From positions 1,382,781 through 1,446,780 of the forward strand of contig NZ_JAPUBT010000001.1 of the NCBI RefSeq assembly GCF_030397665.1: a stretch of 64,000 nt of DNA, written 5' to 3'. The position numbers were made by a program, and so were the translations under genes. The number at the start of each line of letters is the position of its first letter. Within the stretch, counting starts at the first letter, position 1. The notes below the pieces were generated by a model that was not told where the DNA came from, did not search any database, and worked only from the letters and a program-made list of their open reading frames with translations. The stretch comes from Janthinobacterium sp. SUN073 (GTDB taxonomy: Bacteria > Pseudomonadota > Gammaproteobacteria > Burkholderiales > Burkholderiaceae_D). This document shows positions 47,262 through 56,055 of the stretch, one piece after another.

Positions 47262-49625
47262 ATGACAGGCAACGCGCAGCAACCGCCCGAACAGGGCTTT
47301 ATTTTGACCCGCCACTGGCGCGACACGCCCGCCGGCACGGAAGTCGATTTTTGGCTGGCAACAGACGCCGGGCCACGCCACGTGCGCCTGCCCGTGCAGA
47401 CGGCCGTCGCCTTCCTTCCCATGGAGCAGCGCGAGCAGGCGGAGCTGTTGCTGCGCGGCGAGCGCCACGCCGAGTTGCGGCCCCTGTCGCTGTGCGATTT
47501 TCACCAGCGCCCCGTGCTGGGGCTGTACTGCAAGCAATACCGGCATTTGCTGAAGCTGGAAAAGCAGCTGCGCGCGCACGGCGTCGACGTGTACGAAGCC
47601 GACATCCGCCCACCCGAGCGCTACCTGATGGAGCGTTTCATTACGGCGCCGGTAAGCGTCAAAGGAGAAACAGGACAGGAAGTGCAGCTGAGGCCGTCGC
47701 CCGGCTACCGCCCCACATTAAAACTGGCATCGCTCGATATCGAGACGACGGCGCACGGCGAGCTGTATTCGCTGGCCCTGGAAGGCTGCGGCCAGCGCCA
47801 GGTCTACATGCTGGGGCCGCCAAACGGCGGCGACGAGGAACGCGATTTCGACCTTGAATACTGTGACACGCGCGCACAAATCCTCGAACGCCTGAACACG
47901 TGGATGGAGCGCCACGATCCCGACGCCATCATCGGCTGGAACCTGGTGCAGTTCGACTTGCGCGTGCTCAAGGAACATGCCGAGCGCTATCAAATTCCCT
48001 TGCGGCTGGGACGCGGCGGCGGCGTGATGGAATGGCGCGAACATGGCGGCAAGCAGGAACACTATTTTGCCGCCGCGGCGGGACGGCTGATCATCGACGG
48101 CATCGAAGCATTAAAATCGGCGACGTGGAATTTTTCCTCGTTCAGCCTGGAAAACGTGGCGCAAACGCTGTTGGGCGAAGGCAAGTCCATCGACAATCCC
48201 TACCAGCGCATGGCCGAGATCGACCGGCGTTTCCGCGAGGATAAACCGGCGCTGGCGCGCTACAACCTCAAGGATTGCGAACTGGTCACGCGCATCTTCG
48301 CGAAAACCGAGTTGCTGACGTTTTTGCTGGAACGGGCCAGCGTGACGGGCCTGGCGGCCGACCGCAGCGGCGGCTCCGTGGCCGCCTTCGAACATTTGTA
48401 CTTGCCGCTGATGCACCGGCAGGGTTATGTGGCGCCCAACCTGGGCGACATCTCGGGCGAAAACAGCCCGGGCGGCTTCGTCATGGATTCCCAGTCGGGC
48501 CTGTACGACTCCGTGCTGGTGCTCGACTACAAAAGCCTGTACCCGTCCATCATCCGCACCTTCCTGATCGATCCCGTGGGACTGGTGGTCGGCACCAGCG
48601 GCGACGAAGCCGATACCGTGCCCGGCTACCGGGGCGCGCAGTTTTCGCGCGTCAAACACTGCCTGCCCACCATCGTGGAACAGGTGTGGCAAGGGCGCGA
48701 GACGGCCAAGCGCGAGCGCAACGCGCCCCTGTCGCAAGCGTTAAAAATCATCATGAATGCGTTTTATGGCGTGCTGGGATCGAGTGGTTGCCGCTTCTTC
48801 GATCCGCGCCTGGCCTCGTCGATCACCCTGCGCGGCCACGACATCATGCACCGCACGCGCGAGCTGATCACCGAACAGGGATATCAAGTGATCTATGGCG
48901 ACACGGATTCCACCTTCGTGTGGCTGAAAACGGCGCATACGGATGAAGAGGCGGGCAGGATCGGCCGCGCCCTGGTGGCGCACGTCAACGCCTGGTGGGA
49001 TGCCCATCTGCGCGAGGAGTTCGGCCTGGAGAATGCGCTGGAGCTGGAATTCGAGACGCATTACCGGCGTTTCCTGATGCCCACCATCCGCGGCTCGGAA
49101 GAAGGCAGCAAGAAGCGCTATGCGGGCCTGGTGGGCAAGCCCGATGGCAGCGAACAGATGGTCTACAAGGGCCTGGAAACGGTGCGCAGCGACTGGACAC
49201 CGCTGGCGCAGCAATTCCAGCAAGAGTTATACCGGCGCATCTTCCAGCGCGCCGCCTACCAGGATTATGTGCGCGACTACGTGGCGCGCACCGTGCGCGG
49301 CGAATGCGATGCTTTATTGGTCTACCGCAAGCGATTGCGCCGCCCCCTCGGCGATTACCAGCGCAACGTGCCGCCCCATGTGCGCGCGGCGCGCACGGCC
49401 GACGCCTACAACCTGGCGCAGGGCCGGCCGCTGCAATACCAGAACGGCGGCTGGATCAGTTATGTCATCACGGTGGCAGGGCCGGAGCCGCTGGAAACAC
49501 AGCGTTCGCCCATCGACTACCATCACTACCTGACGCGCCAGCTGCAGCCGGTGGCCGACGCGATCCTGCCTTTCCTGGGCGACGACTTTTCGCGCCTCGT
49601 GTCCGGGCAGCAGGATTTGTTTTAG
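47262..49625 (+). CDS. polB: DNA polymerase II
   Basis: A 787-residue family-B polymerase (E. coli Pol II has 783). The 3'-5' exonuclease ExoI motif is [12 protein letters not shown]. Polymerase motif A is [14 protein letters not shown], motif B is in [18 protein letters not shown], and motif C is [11 protein letters not shown] at 47262 matches the family N-terminus; a longer frame runs back into the divergent gene. It probably serves replication restart and lesion bypass. A LexA box is not evident upstream. Confidence 0.95.
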   Translation: MTGNAQQPPEQGFILTRHWRDTPAGTEVDFWLATDAGPRHVRLPVQTAVAFLPMEQREQAELLLRGERHAELRPLSLCDFHQRPVLGLYCKQYRHLLKLEKQLRAHGVDVYEADIRPPERYLMERFITAPVSVKGETGQEVQLRPSPGYRPTLKLASLDIETTAHGELYSLALEGCGQRQVYMLGPPNGGDEERDFDLEYCDTRAQILERLNTWMERHDPDAIIGWNLVQFDLRVLKEHAERYQIPLRLGRGGGVMEWREHGGKQEHYFAAAAGRLIIDGIEALKSATWNFSSFSLENVAQTLLGEGKSIDNPYQRMAEIDRRFREDKPALARYNLKDCELVTRIFAKTELLTFLLERASVTGLAADRSGGSVAAFEHLYLPLMHRQGYVAPNLGDISGENSPGGFVMDSQSGLYDSVLVLDYKSLYPSIIRTFLIDPVGLVVGTSGDEADTVPGYRGAQFSRVKHCLPTIVEQVWQGRETAKRERNAPLSQALKIIMNAFYGVLGSSGCRFFDPRLASSITLRGHDIMHRTRELITEQGYQVIYGDTDSTFVWLKTAHTDEEAGRIGRALVAHVNAWWDAHLREEFGLENALELEFETHYRRFLMPTIRGSEEGSKKRYAGLVGKPDGSEQMVYKGLETVRSDWTPLAQQFQQELYRRIFQRAAYQDYVRDYVARTVRGECDALLVYRKRLRRPLGDYQRNVPPHVRAARTADAYNLAQGRPLQYQNGGWISYVITVAGPEPLETQRSPIDYHHYLTRQLQPVADAILPFLGDDFSRLVSGQQDLF

Positions 49626-49888
49626 GTCAATTTTACTGACCGGCATGGCCAAGCTGAGGTAATATCGGCGCCTGCCAGGCCAGTCCGCGGGCGCTGTGCG
49701 CCGGGGCAGCGTAAAATACGCCATGGCGAAAGAATAAGAGCTGCATGCAGAAGAAGATGCCATTCCAGACGAGAATCGTTCGCAACAGGATTTTCCTCGC
49801 TGAAATGGCGCATAATTTACAACTATGTTGAACCAGCGGGCAGTCGCATCAGCCATCTGTCCTGCTAATTTTAGAATGAATTGACACC

Positions 49889-51205
49889 ATGACCGAGATC
49901 ACGTCCCTGAGAGACATCCCGCAAAAAAATATCTTCCGCAAGGGCGACACCTTTGTGCTGTTCGGCGAGCTGTTCGGCCGCGGCTATGTGAATGGCTTGC
50001 TGGACGAAGCACGCAAGGCGGGCATGAATATCGTCGGCATGACGGTCGGCCGCCGCGATGAAAACATGGCGCTGCGTCCATTGAACGCGGAAGAACTGGC
50101 CGAAGCCGAAGCCAACCTGGGCGGCCGCATCATCAATGTGCCGCTGATGGCCGGTTTCGACCTCGACGCGCCAGCCGGCGAACCGACGCCGACGGCCCTG
50201 CTGGCCGACATGACCCTGAAAAGCTGGCAGGAAGACAAGCTGGACTGGGCGCAGATCGAACGCTGCCGCGAAGCCGGCATCGCCCGCTTCAGCGCTTCCG
50301 TGGCGAAAGCCATGGCTGAACTGGATAGCTTGATTCCTGACGGCAGCAATGTGTATTTCGCCCACACCATGGCGGGCGGCATTCCAAAGGTCAAGGTCTT
50401 CCTGGCGATTGCCAACCGCATCTACAAAGGCCGCGGCGAGCGCTTCATGTCCTCGCGCGCCCTGCTCGACAGCGACCTGGGCAAGCTGATCCTGATGAAC
50501 TTCGACGAAGTCACGGCCAACACCCTGCAGCACCTGATCGACGGCAGCGCCGCCATCCGCGCCCGCATCGAGCAAACGGGCGGCCAGGTGCGCTACAGCG
50601 CCTACGGCTACCACGGCACCGAGATCTTGATCGACGGCAAATACCAGTGGCAAACCTACAGTAACTACACGCAAGGCCTGGCCAAGAAGCGCCTGGAAAA
50701 CGTGGCCAAGGCCGCGTGGGACAAAGGCATCAAGGCGACCGTCTTCAACTGCCCGGAAATCCGCACGAATTCGTCCGACATTTTTGTCGGCGTGGAACTG
50801 TCCTTGTTCCCTCTGCTCGTCGCGCTGAAAAAAGAAGGCGGCGCAGCCTGGGCCGAAGAGCAATGGAAAATCTGCCAGGGCTTGCTGGAAGACGGCGTCT
50901 CACTGCAAGACTTGCTCGACCGTATCGCCACCTACAACGGCGACGCCACCAGCGTGCAGTTCCGCAACTTCGCCGCCTGGCCGATGGACAACACGCCAGA
51001 ACTGGCCGACGTCATGATCGGTACCTCGGACGACATCACCAAGCTGCACAAGGACCGCAAGGAACTGATCACCGACCACCTGAGCTCGCTGGTGCTGGAA
51101 GGCACGGGCCCGCTGATGTTCCACGCCATGTCGGAACCGCCAGCACCCGTCATCTGGCTCAACCACGACATCATCGCTCGCCAGCTGAACTCGGTTCACA
51201 ACTGA
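49889..51205 (+). CDS. Possible FabMG-type enoyl-ACP reductase
   Basis: A 438-residue cytoplasmic protein. The start resembles a Rossmann-type strand-loop-helix (GDTFVLFGELFGRGYVNGLLDEA), and there is an internal RYSAYGYHGTEILIDG segment. From memory it matches the family named after FabMG, a triclosan-tolerant enoyl-ACP reductase found in a soil metagenome. It does not have the SDR YxxxK layout of FabI. I hold the name loosely; the protein is otherwise unassigned. It is a single gene. Confidence 0.45.
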   Translation: MTEITSLRDIPQKNIFRKGDTFVLFGELFGRGYVNGLLDEARKAGMNIVGMTVGRRDENMALRPLNAEELAEAEANLGGRIINVPLMAGFDLDAPAGEPTPTALLADMTLKSWQEDKLDWAQIERCREAGIARFSASVAKAMAELDSLIPDGSNVYFAHTMAGGIPKVKVFLAIANRIYKGRGERFMSSRALLDSDLGKLILMNFDEVTANTLQHLIDGSAAIRARIEQTGGQVRYSAYGYHGTEILIDGKYQWQTYSNYTQGLAKKRLENVAKAAWDKGIKATVFNCPEIRTNSSDIFVGVELSLFPLLVALKKEGGAAWAEEQWKICQGLLEDGVSLQDLLDRIATYNGDATSVQFRNFAAWPMDNTPELADVMIGTSDDITKLHKDRKELITDHLSSLVLEGTGPLMFHAMSEPPAPVIWLNHDIIARQLNSVHN

Positions 51206-51284
51206 GCTTGATGTAGCGTAAGGTAAGCTGCAAGACACCGACGGCCCGGCTCATCCCGGGCCGTCGGCGTTTCCGGCACCGCGT

Positions 51285-52049
51285 TTATGCCCGCAGAATG
51301 GATACGCCGCCATCGGCCAGCAGCGCCGTGCCGGTGGTGAAGCTCGATGCATCGGATGCCAGGTACAGCGCCGAGCGGGCGATCTCGTCCGGCGTGGCCA
51401 GGCGTTTCAAAGCATGCAAGCCCGCCACGAAGGCCTGCGCCTCGGGCGTATTCGCCACTGCCCGTCCCAAGGGCGTATCGGTGCCGCCCGGCAGCAGGGC
51501 ATTCACGCGGATGCCCGCCGCGCCATACTCGGCCGCCAGGGCCTTCGTCAAGCCGATCACGCCCGCCTTGCTGGCCGCATACGCCGCCATGCCGGCCATG
51601 CCCACCGTATGGCCGACAAACGTGGAGGTAAAGATCAGCGAGCCGCCGCCGCGCGCCGCCATCGCAGGCAGCTGGTACTTGGCCGCCAGGAAGGCACTGG
51701 TGAGATTGGTATCGACCGCCGCCCGCCAGTCATCCAGGGCAAGCTCCGGCGTGGGCCCCATGGGGCCCAGGGTGCCCGCATTATTAAAGGCGATATCGAG
51801 GCCGCCAAAGCATTGCAGCGCCAGCGCCACGGCCCCTTGCGCGCACGCCTCGTCGCCCACATCGCCGGCGCAGGCCACGGCTTGCGCGCCACCGTCCGCC
51901 AACTGCGCCACCAGCGCATCGAGTTCCTTCCGCCGCCGCGCCACCAGCACCAGTTGCGCGCCATGGCGGGCAAACAACCGCGCCGCCGCATGGCCGATGC
52001 CCGAGCTGGCGCCCGTGATGATGGCGACCTTGTTTTCCAGTTGCAACAT
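51285..52049 (-). CDS. Short-chain dehydrogenase/reductase
   Basis: A 254-residue classical SDR. NAD(P) site TGASSGIGHAAARLF, NNAGTLG, catalytic Ser/Tyr/Lys with YAASKAGVIGL, and a C-terminal SDASSFTTGTALLADGG. The ATG at 52049 has GGGGA at good distance; the in-frame ATG 15 bases upstream lacks a site. The Arg residues after the glycine motif (RRRKEL) suggest NADPH. Substrate unknown. Confidence 0.92.
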   Translation of the reverse strand: MLQLENKVAIITGASSGIGHAAARLFARHGAQLVLVARRRKELDALVAQLADGGAQAVACAGDVGDEACAQGAVALALQCFGGLDIAFNNAGTLGPMGPTPELALDDWRAAVDTNLTSAFLAAKYQLPAMAARGGGSLIFTSTFVGHTVGMAGMAAYAASKAGVIGLTKALAAEYGAAGIRVNALLPGGTDTPLGRAVANTPEAQAFVAGLHALKRLATPDEIARSALYLASDASSFTTGTALLADGGVSILRA

Positions 52050-52223
52050 TTGATTCCCCTTCAAGTGGTTGAAAGGGAAAAGATAGGACGGCTGGCCAGC
52101 CGCGGCACTCCGCTTCTTGCGCTGGAATCGGCACCTTCAAGGATACTCAATGCTGGTGTAAAACACACGCCAAGCATAAAACTTGCCAGATTGTGACAAA
52201 TCAGTGATAATGCGTCTCGCGTT

Positions 52224-52310
52224 GCCGGGATGGCGGAATAGGTAGACGCACGGGACTCAAAATCCCGCGCTGGAAACAGCGTGCCGGTTCGATTCCGGCT
52301 CCCGGCACCA
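52224..52310 (+). tRNA. tRNA-Leu (anticodon CAA)
   Basis: An 87-nt cloverleaf with CCA encoded. Acceptor GCCGGGA pairs with TCCCGGC. The anticodon loop reads ACTCAAAAT, giving CAA, and a long variable arm follows as in class II tRNAs. The T-arm is GGTTCGATTCC. Its 3' end is the integration site of the element that follows. Confidence 0.95.
52288..52310 (+). other. attL: tRNA-Leu 3' end
   Basis: These 23 bases of the T-arm and acceptor stem are repeated, with a single G missing, at 62603-62624. Site-specific integration here leaves the tRNA intact, as is usual for P4-type integrases. Confidence 0.85.
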
Positions 52311-52344
52311 AATGATCATGTCATATCGTATTAAGAAGTCTTGA

Positions 52345-52379
52345 AACCCGCCCTTCTCATAGGAGGCGCGGGTTTTTTG
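52345..52379 (+). terminator. Terminator after tRNA-Leu
   Basis: AACCCGC (52345-52351) and GCGGGTT (52368-52374) pair and are followed by a T-run. It lies inside the element and would separate tRNA transcription from the integrase gene. Confidence 0.75.
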
Positions 52380-52458
52380 TTGTCTTGTGTCGTCTTACGA
52401 CGTAGCATGACAACGTACAGTTTTGTCGGTACTTATGGCGGTACTTCTGGATACCGCC

Positions 52459-52474
52459 AAAAAAAGTACCGTCA
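52459..52474. repeat. Putative integrase arm-type site, left end
   Basis: A run of seven A followed by GTACCGTCA. Its complement recurs at the right end (62529-62541), and further GGTAC motifs lie between 52427 and 52446. Its position at the ends of the element fits integrase arm sites. The function is inferred. Confidence 0.4.
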
Positions 52475-52485
52475 CGGAGAATGAC

Positions 52486-53709
52486 ATGGCGCTGACAGAC
52501 ACATTTGTAAGACAGGTGAAGCCCACCAGGCCCACCGGCGACAAGCACACGGACGGCGGCGGAATGTACCTGCTGGTGAAGGAGGCCGGCAAGTATTGGC
52601 GCCTGGACTACCGCTACCTGGACAAGCGCAAGACACTGGCCCTGGGCGTCTACCCTGCCGTATCGCTGGCCACCGCCCGCAAGCGGCGCGACGAAGCACG
52701 CGAGCTGCTGGCCGGTGGCATCGACCCCGGCCAGGCCAAGCGCGATGACCAGCATGCCAAGACGGCAGCCGCTTCGCATACCTTCGAGGCCATCGCGCGG
52801 CAATGGCTGCGCAAAACGAAGGCCGAACGCGCCGAGAGCACCCAGCAAAAGAACACGTCCTGGCTGGAAAAGAATATCTTCCCTGAGATTGGGGCGATGC
52901 CGATCGCCTCCATCAAGCCCCGCGACGTGTTGGCTGCCCTGCGCAAGATTGAAGCGCGCGGCGCCATCGAGTCGGCCCACAAGATCAAACAGCTGTGCGG
53001 CCAGGTGTTCCGGTTTGCGGTTGCATCAGATCTGGCTGAGCGCGACGTTACCGCCGATCTGCGTGATGCGCTAGCCGCCGTGCCCGGCACGCACTATGCC
53101 GCCATCACCGAACCCAAGCAGGCAGGCGGCCTCCTGCGCGCCATCTTCGACTACAACGGCCATCCCTACGCCGTGGCGGCGCTCAAGCTGGCGCCCCTAC
53201 TGTTTGTACGACCTGGGGAGCTGCGCGCTGCTGAGTGGGCGGAAATCGATCTCGACGATGCACTCTGGCGCATCCCCGCCATCAAGATGAAGATGAACCT
53301 CGACCACCTGGTGCCGCTGTCGAGCCAAGCCGTAGCCCTGCTGCGCGGTGTGCACGCGATGAGCGGCACCGGCCGGTACGTCTTCCCCAGCATTCGCACG
53401 CAAGAGCGCTGCATGAGCGACAACACCGTCAATGCGGCCCTGCGCGGCATGGGCTACCCGAAGGAAGCAATGACCGGACATGGCTTCCGCGCCATGGCAA
53501 GAACCATCATGGATGAGGTGCTGGGCGAGCGTGTTGATCTGATCGAACACCAGCTGGCGCACGCGGTCAAGGACGTGAACGGCAGGGCCTACAACCGCAC
53601 CAGTCATCTACCGGCGCGCCGGGAAATGATGCAGCGCTGGGCTGACTACCTGGACAAGCTGCGCGTAGGCGCTGATGTCGTAACGCTCCATGGTATTCGC
53701 ATTAACTAA
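52486..53709 (+). CDS. int: P4-type tyrosine integrase
   Basis: A 407-residue site-specific recombinase. The N-terminal arm-binding domain (to about residue 90) has DGGGMYLLVKEAGKYWRLDYRY, then the SAM-like core-binding domain, then the catalytic domain with Arg in LLFVRPGELRAAEW, HGFRAMART, the later His in EHQLAHAV and Tyr in GRAYNRTSH. The ATG at 52486 has GGAG upstream. It lies beside the tRNA-Leu attachment site and is the likely integrase of the element. Confidence 0.93.
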   Translation: MALTDTFVRQVKPTRPTGDKHTDGGGMYLLVKEAGKYWRLDYRYLDKRKTLALGVYPAVSLATARKRRDEARELLAGGIDPGQAKRDDQHAKTAAASHTFEAIARQWLRKTKAERAESTQQKNTSWLEKNIFPEIGAMPIASIKPRDVLAALRKIEARGAIESAHKIKQLCGQVFRFAVASDLAERDVTADLRDALAAVPGTHYAAITEPKQAGGLLRAIFDYNGHPYAVAALKLAPLLFVRPGELRAAEWAEIDLDDALWRIPAIKMKMNLDHLVPLSSQAVALLRGVHAMSGTGRYVFPSIRTQERCMSDNTVNAALRGMGYPKEAMTGHGFRAMARTIMDEVLGERVDLIEHQLAHAVKDVNGRAYNRTSHLPARREMMQRWADYLDKLRVGADVVTLHGIRIN

Positions 53710-53722
53710 TAAGGAAAATATT

Positions 53723-54364
53723 ATGGAAGAGTTCATAGATAAATCACCTATTGATGAGCGAACACCGACATCGGAGGCTAAAAAAATCTTATCTGGATTA
53801 GCTGAAATTCACGTTGAGGCTTTCGGAAATTCTACGGATTTTTATAAAATATGCGTAGAACCAATGTGGAACGACGATGTCCTCGGGGATGATTTGGTCG
53901 GCCGAGTGCATAGTGATCCCGAACTGGTTGGATGGGTTGAGAATCCGGTTTTCTCCGGTGAGCGGGAGGCGCGGACATTGGTGGCTTTGATGCGTACAGC
54001 CTGCGCCTATGCGATTCAATCGATGAAGGCGCCGGAGATGAGTAGTAGCGCGTGGGCCTATGCTTGCAAAGCGAGCGAGTGGATGGGGATGTCCTTCGGC
54101 TTCTTTTCCCATTGTGGTCGGCATGTTGGCAATAAAAAACTATCGCAGAAAGGTGGTATTGCAAAGAATGTCAATACAAATAAGTTAAAAGAATGGGTTC
54201 TAAACGAATACAGAGATGGTTCATGGAAATCAAAACGCAACGCCTCATTTGGATTAGTAGACCGTACCATTAAAAAAGCACCTGACTTTAACGCTCGCAT
54301 TAGTGATCAGGAGGCCCAAAGAACAATTTACAAATGGATACTGTCGGCCTCCGGCAATAAATAG
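53723..54364 (+). CDS. AT-rich cargo gene of unknown function
   Basis: A 213-residue soluble protein, acidic at the start and basic in the last 90 residues. AAGGAAA precedes the ATG, and the gene begins 13 bp after the integrase stop. I recognise no domain. The C-terminal half (QKGGIAKN, LKEWVLNEYRDGSWKSKRNASFGLVDRTIKKA) looks like the short helical DNA-associated proteins often found in P4-like elements. Its base composition is clearly lower in GC than the integrase gene, suggesting separate acquisition. A defence or anti-phage role is possible but unsupported. Confidence 0.55.
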   Translation: MEEFIDKSPIDERTPTSEAKKILSGLAEIHVEAFGNSTDFYKICVEPMWNDDVLGDDLVGRVHSDPELVGWVENPVFSGEREARTLVALMRTACAYAIQSMKAPEMSSSAWAYACKASEWMGMSFGFFSHCGRHVGNKKLSQKGGIAKNVNTNKLKEWVLNEYRDGSWKSKRNASFGLVDRTIKKAPDFNARISDQEAQRTIYKWILSASGNK

Positions 54365-54390
54365 TAATCGCATTACGATGAGCGGCCAGA

Positions 54391-54432
54391 GGTGTACTGT
54401 GTGCCGGCACAGGTGTACCGTGTGCCGGCACA
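54391..54432. repeat. Two tandem 21-bp iterons with TGTGCCGGCACA cores
   Basis: 54391-54411 and 54412-54432 differ at one base. Each begins GGTGTAC and contains the perfect 12-bp palindrome TGTGCCGGCACA. They lie about 75 bp upstream of the AlpA-like gene. They could be a repressor operator, or origin iterons for the element's replication protein. Confidence 0.7.
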
Positions 54433-54505
54433 TGCAATAGCTCATCGCCATCAATTCAGTAACGATGCCCCCATTGCCTTACGGCGTATTTACAAGGGGT
54501 GCATC

Positions 54506-54709
54506 ATGGCGCAACGCATTATCAGACTCGCTGAGCTGGCGAGCACAAAGGGTAAGCCAGGTAAGCTGCCCGTTTCCCCTGACACCATTTGGCGCTGGGT
54601 GCGCAGTGGCAAATTCCCTGCTCCGTTCAAGCTGAGCGCTCGCGTCACCGTTTGGGATCTCGACCAGGTAGAGGCATTCATCGCGCAACGCGCCGACGGT
54701 GCCGCATGA
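54506..54709 (+). CDS. AlpA-like DNA-binding regulator/excisionase
   Basis: A 67-residue protein of the AlpA/MerR-like winged-helix type: IIRLAELAS, then VSPDTIWRWVRSGKFPAPFKLS and VTVWDLDQVEAFIAQR. In P4-type elements AlpA proteins activate integrase or late genes, or act as excisionase. AAGGGG lies upstream of the ATG at 54506. It sits after the iteron pair. Confidence 0.85.
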   Translation: MAQRIIRLAELASTKGKPGKLPVSPDTIWRWVRSGKFPAPFKLSARVTVWDLDQVEAFIAQRADGAA

Positions 54710-54739
54710 CGCTACACCACCTCTCCCACAAAAATTCTG

Positions 54740-54768
54740 TTGACGTATGGCGTTTGTCCGCCTATCCT
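54740..54768 (+). promoter_or_regulatory. Sigma-70 promoter for a small RNA
   Basis: TTGACG (54740-54745), exactly 17 bp, TATCCT (54763-54768). It would start a transcript near 54775 that meets a terminator some 75 bases later. Confidence 0.7.
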
Positions 54769-54774
54769 GAAAAG

Positions 54775-54852
54775 GTCGCGAAAAAAGAAGCGACCGGGTT
54801 TGGCGACCTGAATTTGACAAAGGCGGACGACCGCCACCAGGCGGCTTTTTTT
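54775..54852 (+). ncRNA. P4-CI-like small regulatory RNA
   Basis: About 78 nt from promoter to terminator. It has a GGTCGC/GCGACC hairpin (54774-54779 with 54790-54795), a free GGGTTTGGCGACC segment (54795-54807), and a CCGCC-ACCA-GGCGG terminator with seven T (54831-54852). Downstream, 54930-54943 (GGTTCGCCAACCCC) is largely complementary to the free segment. Phage P4 immunity uses a CI RNA of similar size that pairs with its own leader to end transcription early. The assignment is by layout, not by sequence match. Confidence 0.55.
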
Positions 54853-55008
54853 CGTCCATTGCACCATTACGTCCTCTATGAGCGGCAGTGGTGGGGATAC
54901 CTTCGGGTATGCCGGTTTCCTTTGTCACCGGTTCGCCAACCCCACCATCTGCTGCTCTCCCCGTTTGGCGACGGGTTGCGCGGTTTTACAACCGACAAGG
55001 AGGCAATC

Positions 55009-55287
55009 ATGCCAGGCACCACCACATCCCAACATTCCCCATCATCGATCACCGGCACCCTGTCCGTCGATCAGCTTTTCCAAACCGCGTTCTACAACGG
55101 CCGTACACCACGCAGCCAGGAATACAAGGCCGGCGCCCGCATGGCACTCGAGCACCGCATCGAACATAAAGACCTCGATATGCCGTACCAGGCCGGCACT
55201 GCAGCCGCTGATGCCTTCTTTGCCGGTATTGAAGAAGGCAAAACCATCTGGCGCACTGCCATTGCTAAGATCGGCGGTGTGGCATGA
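55009..55287 (+). CDS. 92-residue element protein, unknown function
   Basis: First protein of the replication operon. A very strong AAGGAGG site lies seven bases before the ATG at 55009. The product is mostly helical (LSVDQLFQTAFYNGRT, YKAGARMALEHRIE, AGTAAADAFFAGIEEGKTIW). I do not recognise the family. An open frame continues 5' into the small-RNA region, but that part is more likely RNA leader. Its stop overlaps the next start (ATGA). Confidence 0.65.
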   Translation: MPGTTTSQHSPSSITGTLSVDQLFQTAFYNGRTPRSQEYKAGARMALEHRIEHKDLDMPYQAGTAAADAFFAGIEEGKTIWRTAIAKIGGVA

Positions 55288-55523
55288 GCGCCCGCACTAA
55301 CATCAAGCCAGCAGACGTCATTGTGCTGGATACACCTTTCGCTGAAATGCACATCACCTTGCAAGCAGCGCCCCAGCACGCCCGCATGCGCGCCCGACAG
55401 TTGGTAGAGCTGCTCCGGACAATCAGGCCAAAGAAAGAATCTGACACGTTGCTTTGGCTGGCCCAGCAACTGGCCGACGAAGTTGCTGCCACGCTGTCCG
55501 AGCTGGCAGGAGCTGCAGCATGA
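55284..55523 (+). CDS. 79-residue element protein, unknown function
   Basis: A small soluble protein, probably two helices (ARMRARQLVELLRTI, TLLWLAQQLADEVAATLSELAG). Start and stop overlap both neighbours as ATGA, so it is coupled within the operon. No family recognised. Confidence 0.6.
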   Translation: MSARTNIKPADVIVLDTPFAEMHITLQAAPQHARMRARQLVELLRTIRPKKESDTLLWLAQQLADEVAATLSELAGAAA

Positions 55524-55873
55524 GCGCCCGTCATATGCCCACACCGGCCAAATTGCCGCTGACCGCCGCAGTACACGTGCCATTCTCATTCTTGCGCGCC
55601 AGCCTGAAAGGTGATCAGGATGCGCAATTCGTCGCCATCATGATGGATATTGCCCGTGGCATTGGCCTGTGCCTTGAAATGGCAAGTAACAGCGATTTGG
55701 TCAGGACAATGAACGCCGATGCCGATGCGGGCGACGAGGAGCTGCCGTTGCTCGATCCGGCGAGTACCGACTTCCTCATGCGCTTTGCCACGTCCGCCGC
55801 GAAATTACTGGCCGAGCATGCAGAGGGCCGCATCAAATGGCTGAACGAGTACCGCGCAAAGGAGGCGAAATAA
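55520..55873 (+). CDS. 117-residue element protein, unknown function
   Basis: A small acidic-centred protein with helical ends (FVAIMMDIARGIGLCLEMA, DFLMRFATSAAKLLAEHAEG). The start at 55520 overlaps the previous stop and the stop shares a base with the next start. No family recognised. Position suggests a role with the replication protein. Confidence 0.6.
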   Translation: MSARHMPTPAKLPLTAAVHVPFSFLRASLKGDQDAQFVAIMMDIARGIGLCLEMASNSDLVRTMNADADAGDEELPLLDPASTDFLMRFATSAAKLLAEHAEGRIKWLNEYRAKEAK

Positions 55874-56055
55874 TGGCCACTGCACCACACAAGCCCTGGG
55901 GCGTTACCTTTGCTGGCGCAACCATTTCCTTCTCTACGCGCGCAGAAGCCAAGCGCTTCATCCGCATCAATCACCAGGACGTGGCAGATCGCCGCGGTGG
56001 CACTTTCAAGGCTGTCATTGTCCGCATTCCTGTGCCGAAGGAGGCTATCCATTGA
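55873..56055 (+). CDS. 60-residue element protein, unknown function
   Basis: A short basic protein (PWGVTFAGATISFSTRAEAKRF, then FKAVIVRIPVPKE). Starts on the last base of the preceding stop (TAATG). The AGGAGG near its 3' end serves the next gene. No family recognised. Confidence 0.55.
   Translation: MATAPHKPWGVTFAGATISFSTRAEAKRFIRINHQDVADRRGGTFKAVIVRIPVPKEAIH

Noticed and set aside
54589..55008. 5' extension of the gene at 55009
   Set aside because: It overlaps the AlpA-like gene in another frame and crosses a promoter, a small RNA and its terminator. The strong AAGGAGG belongs to the ATG at 55009.
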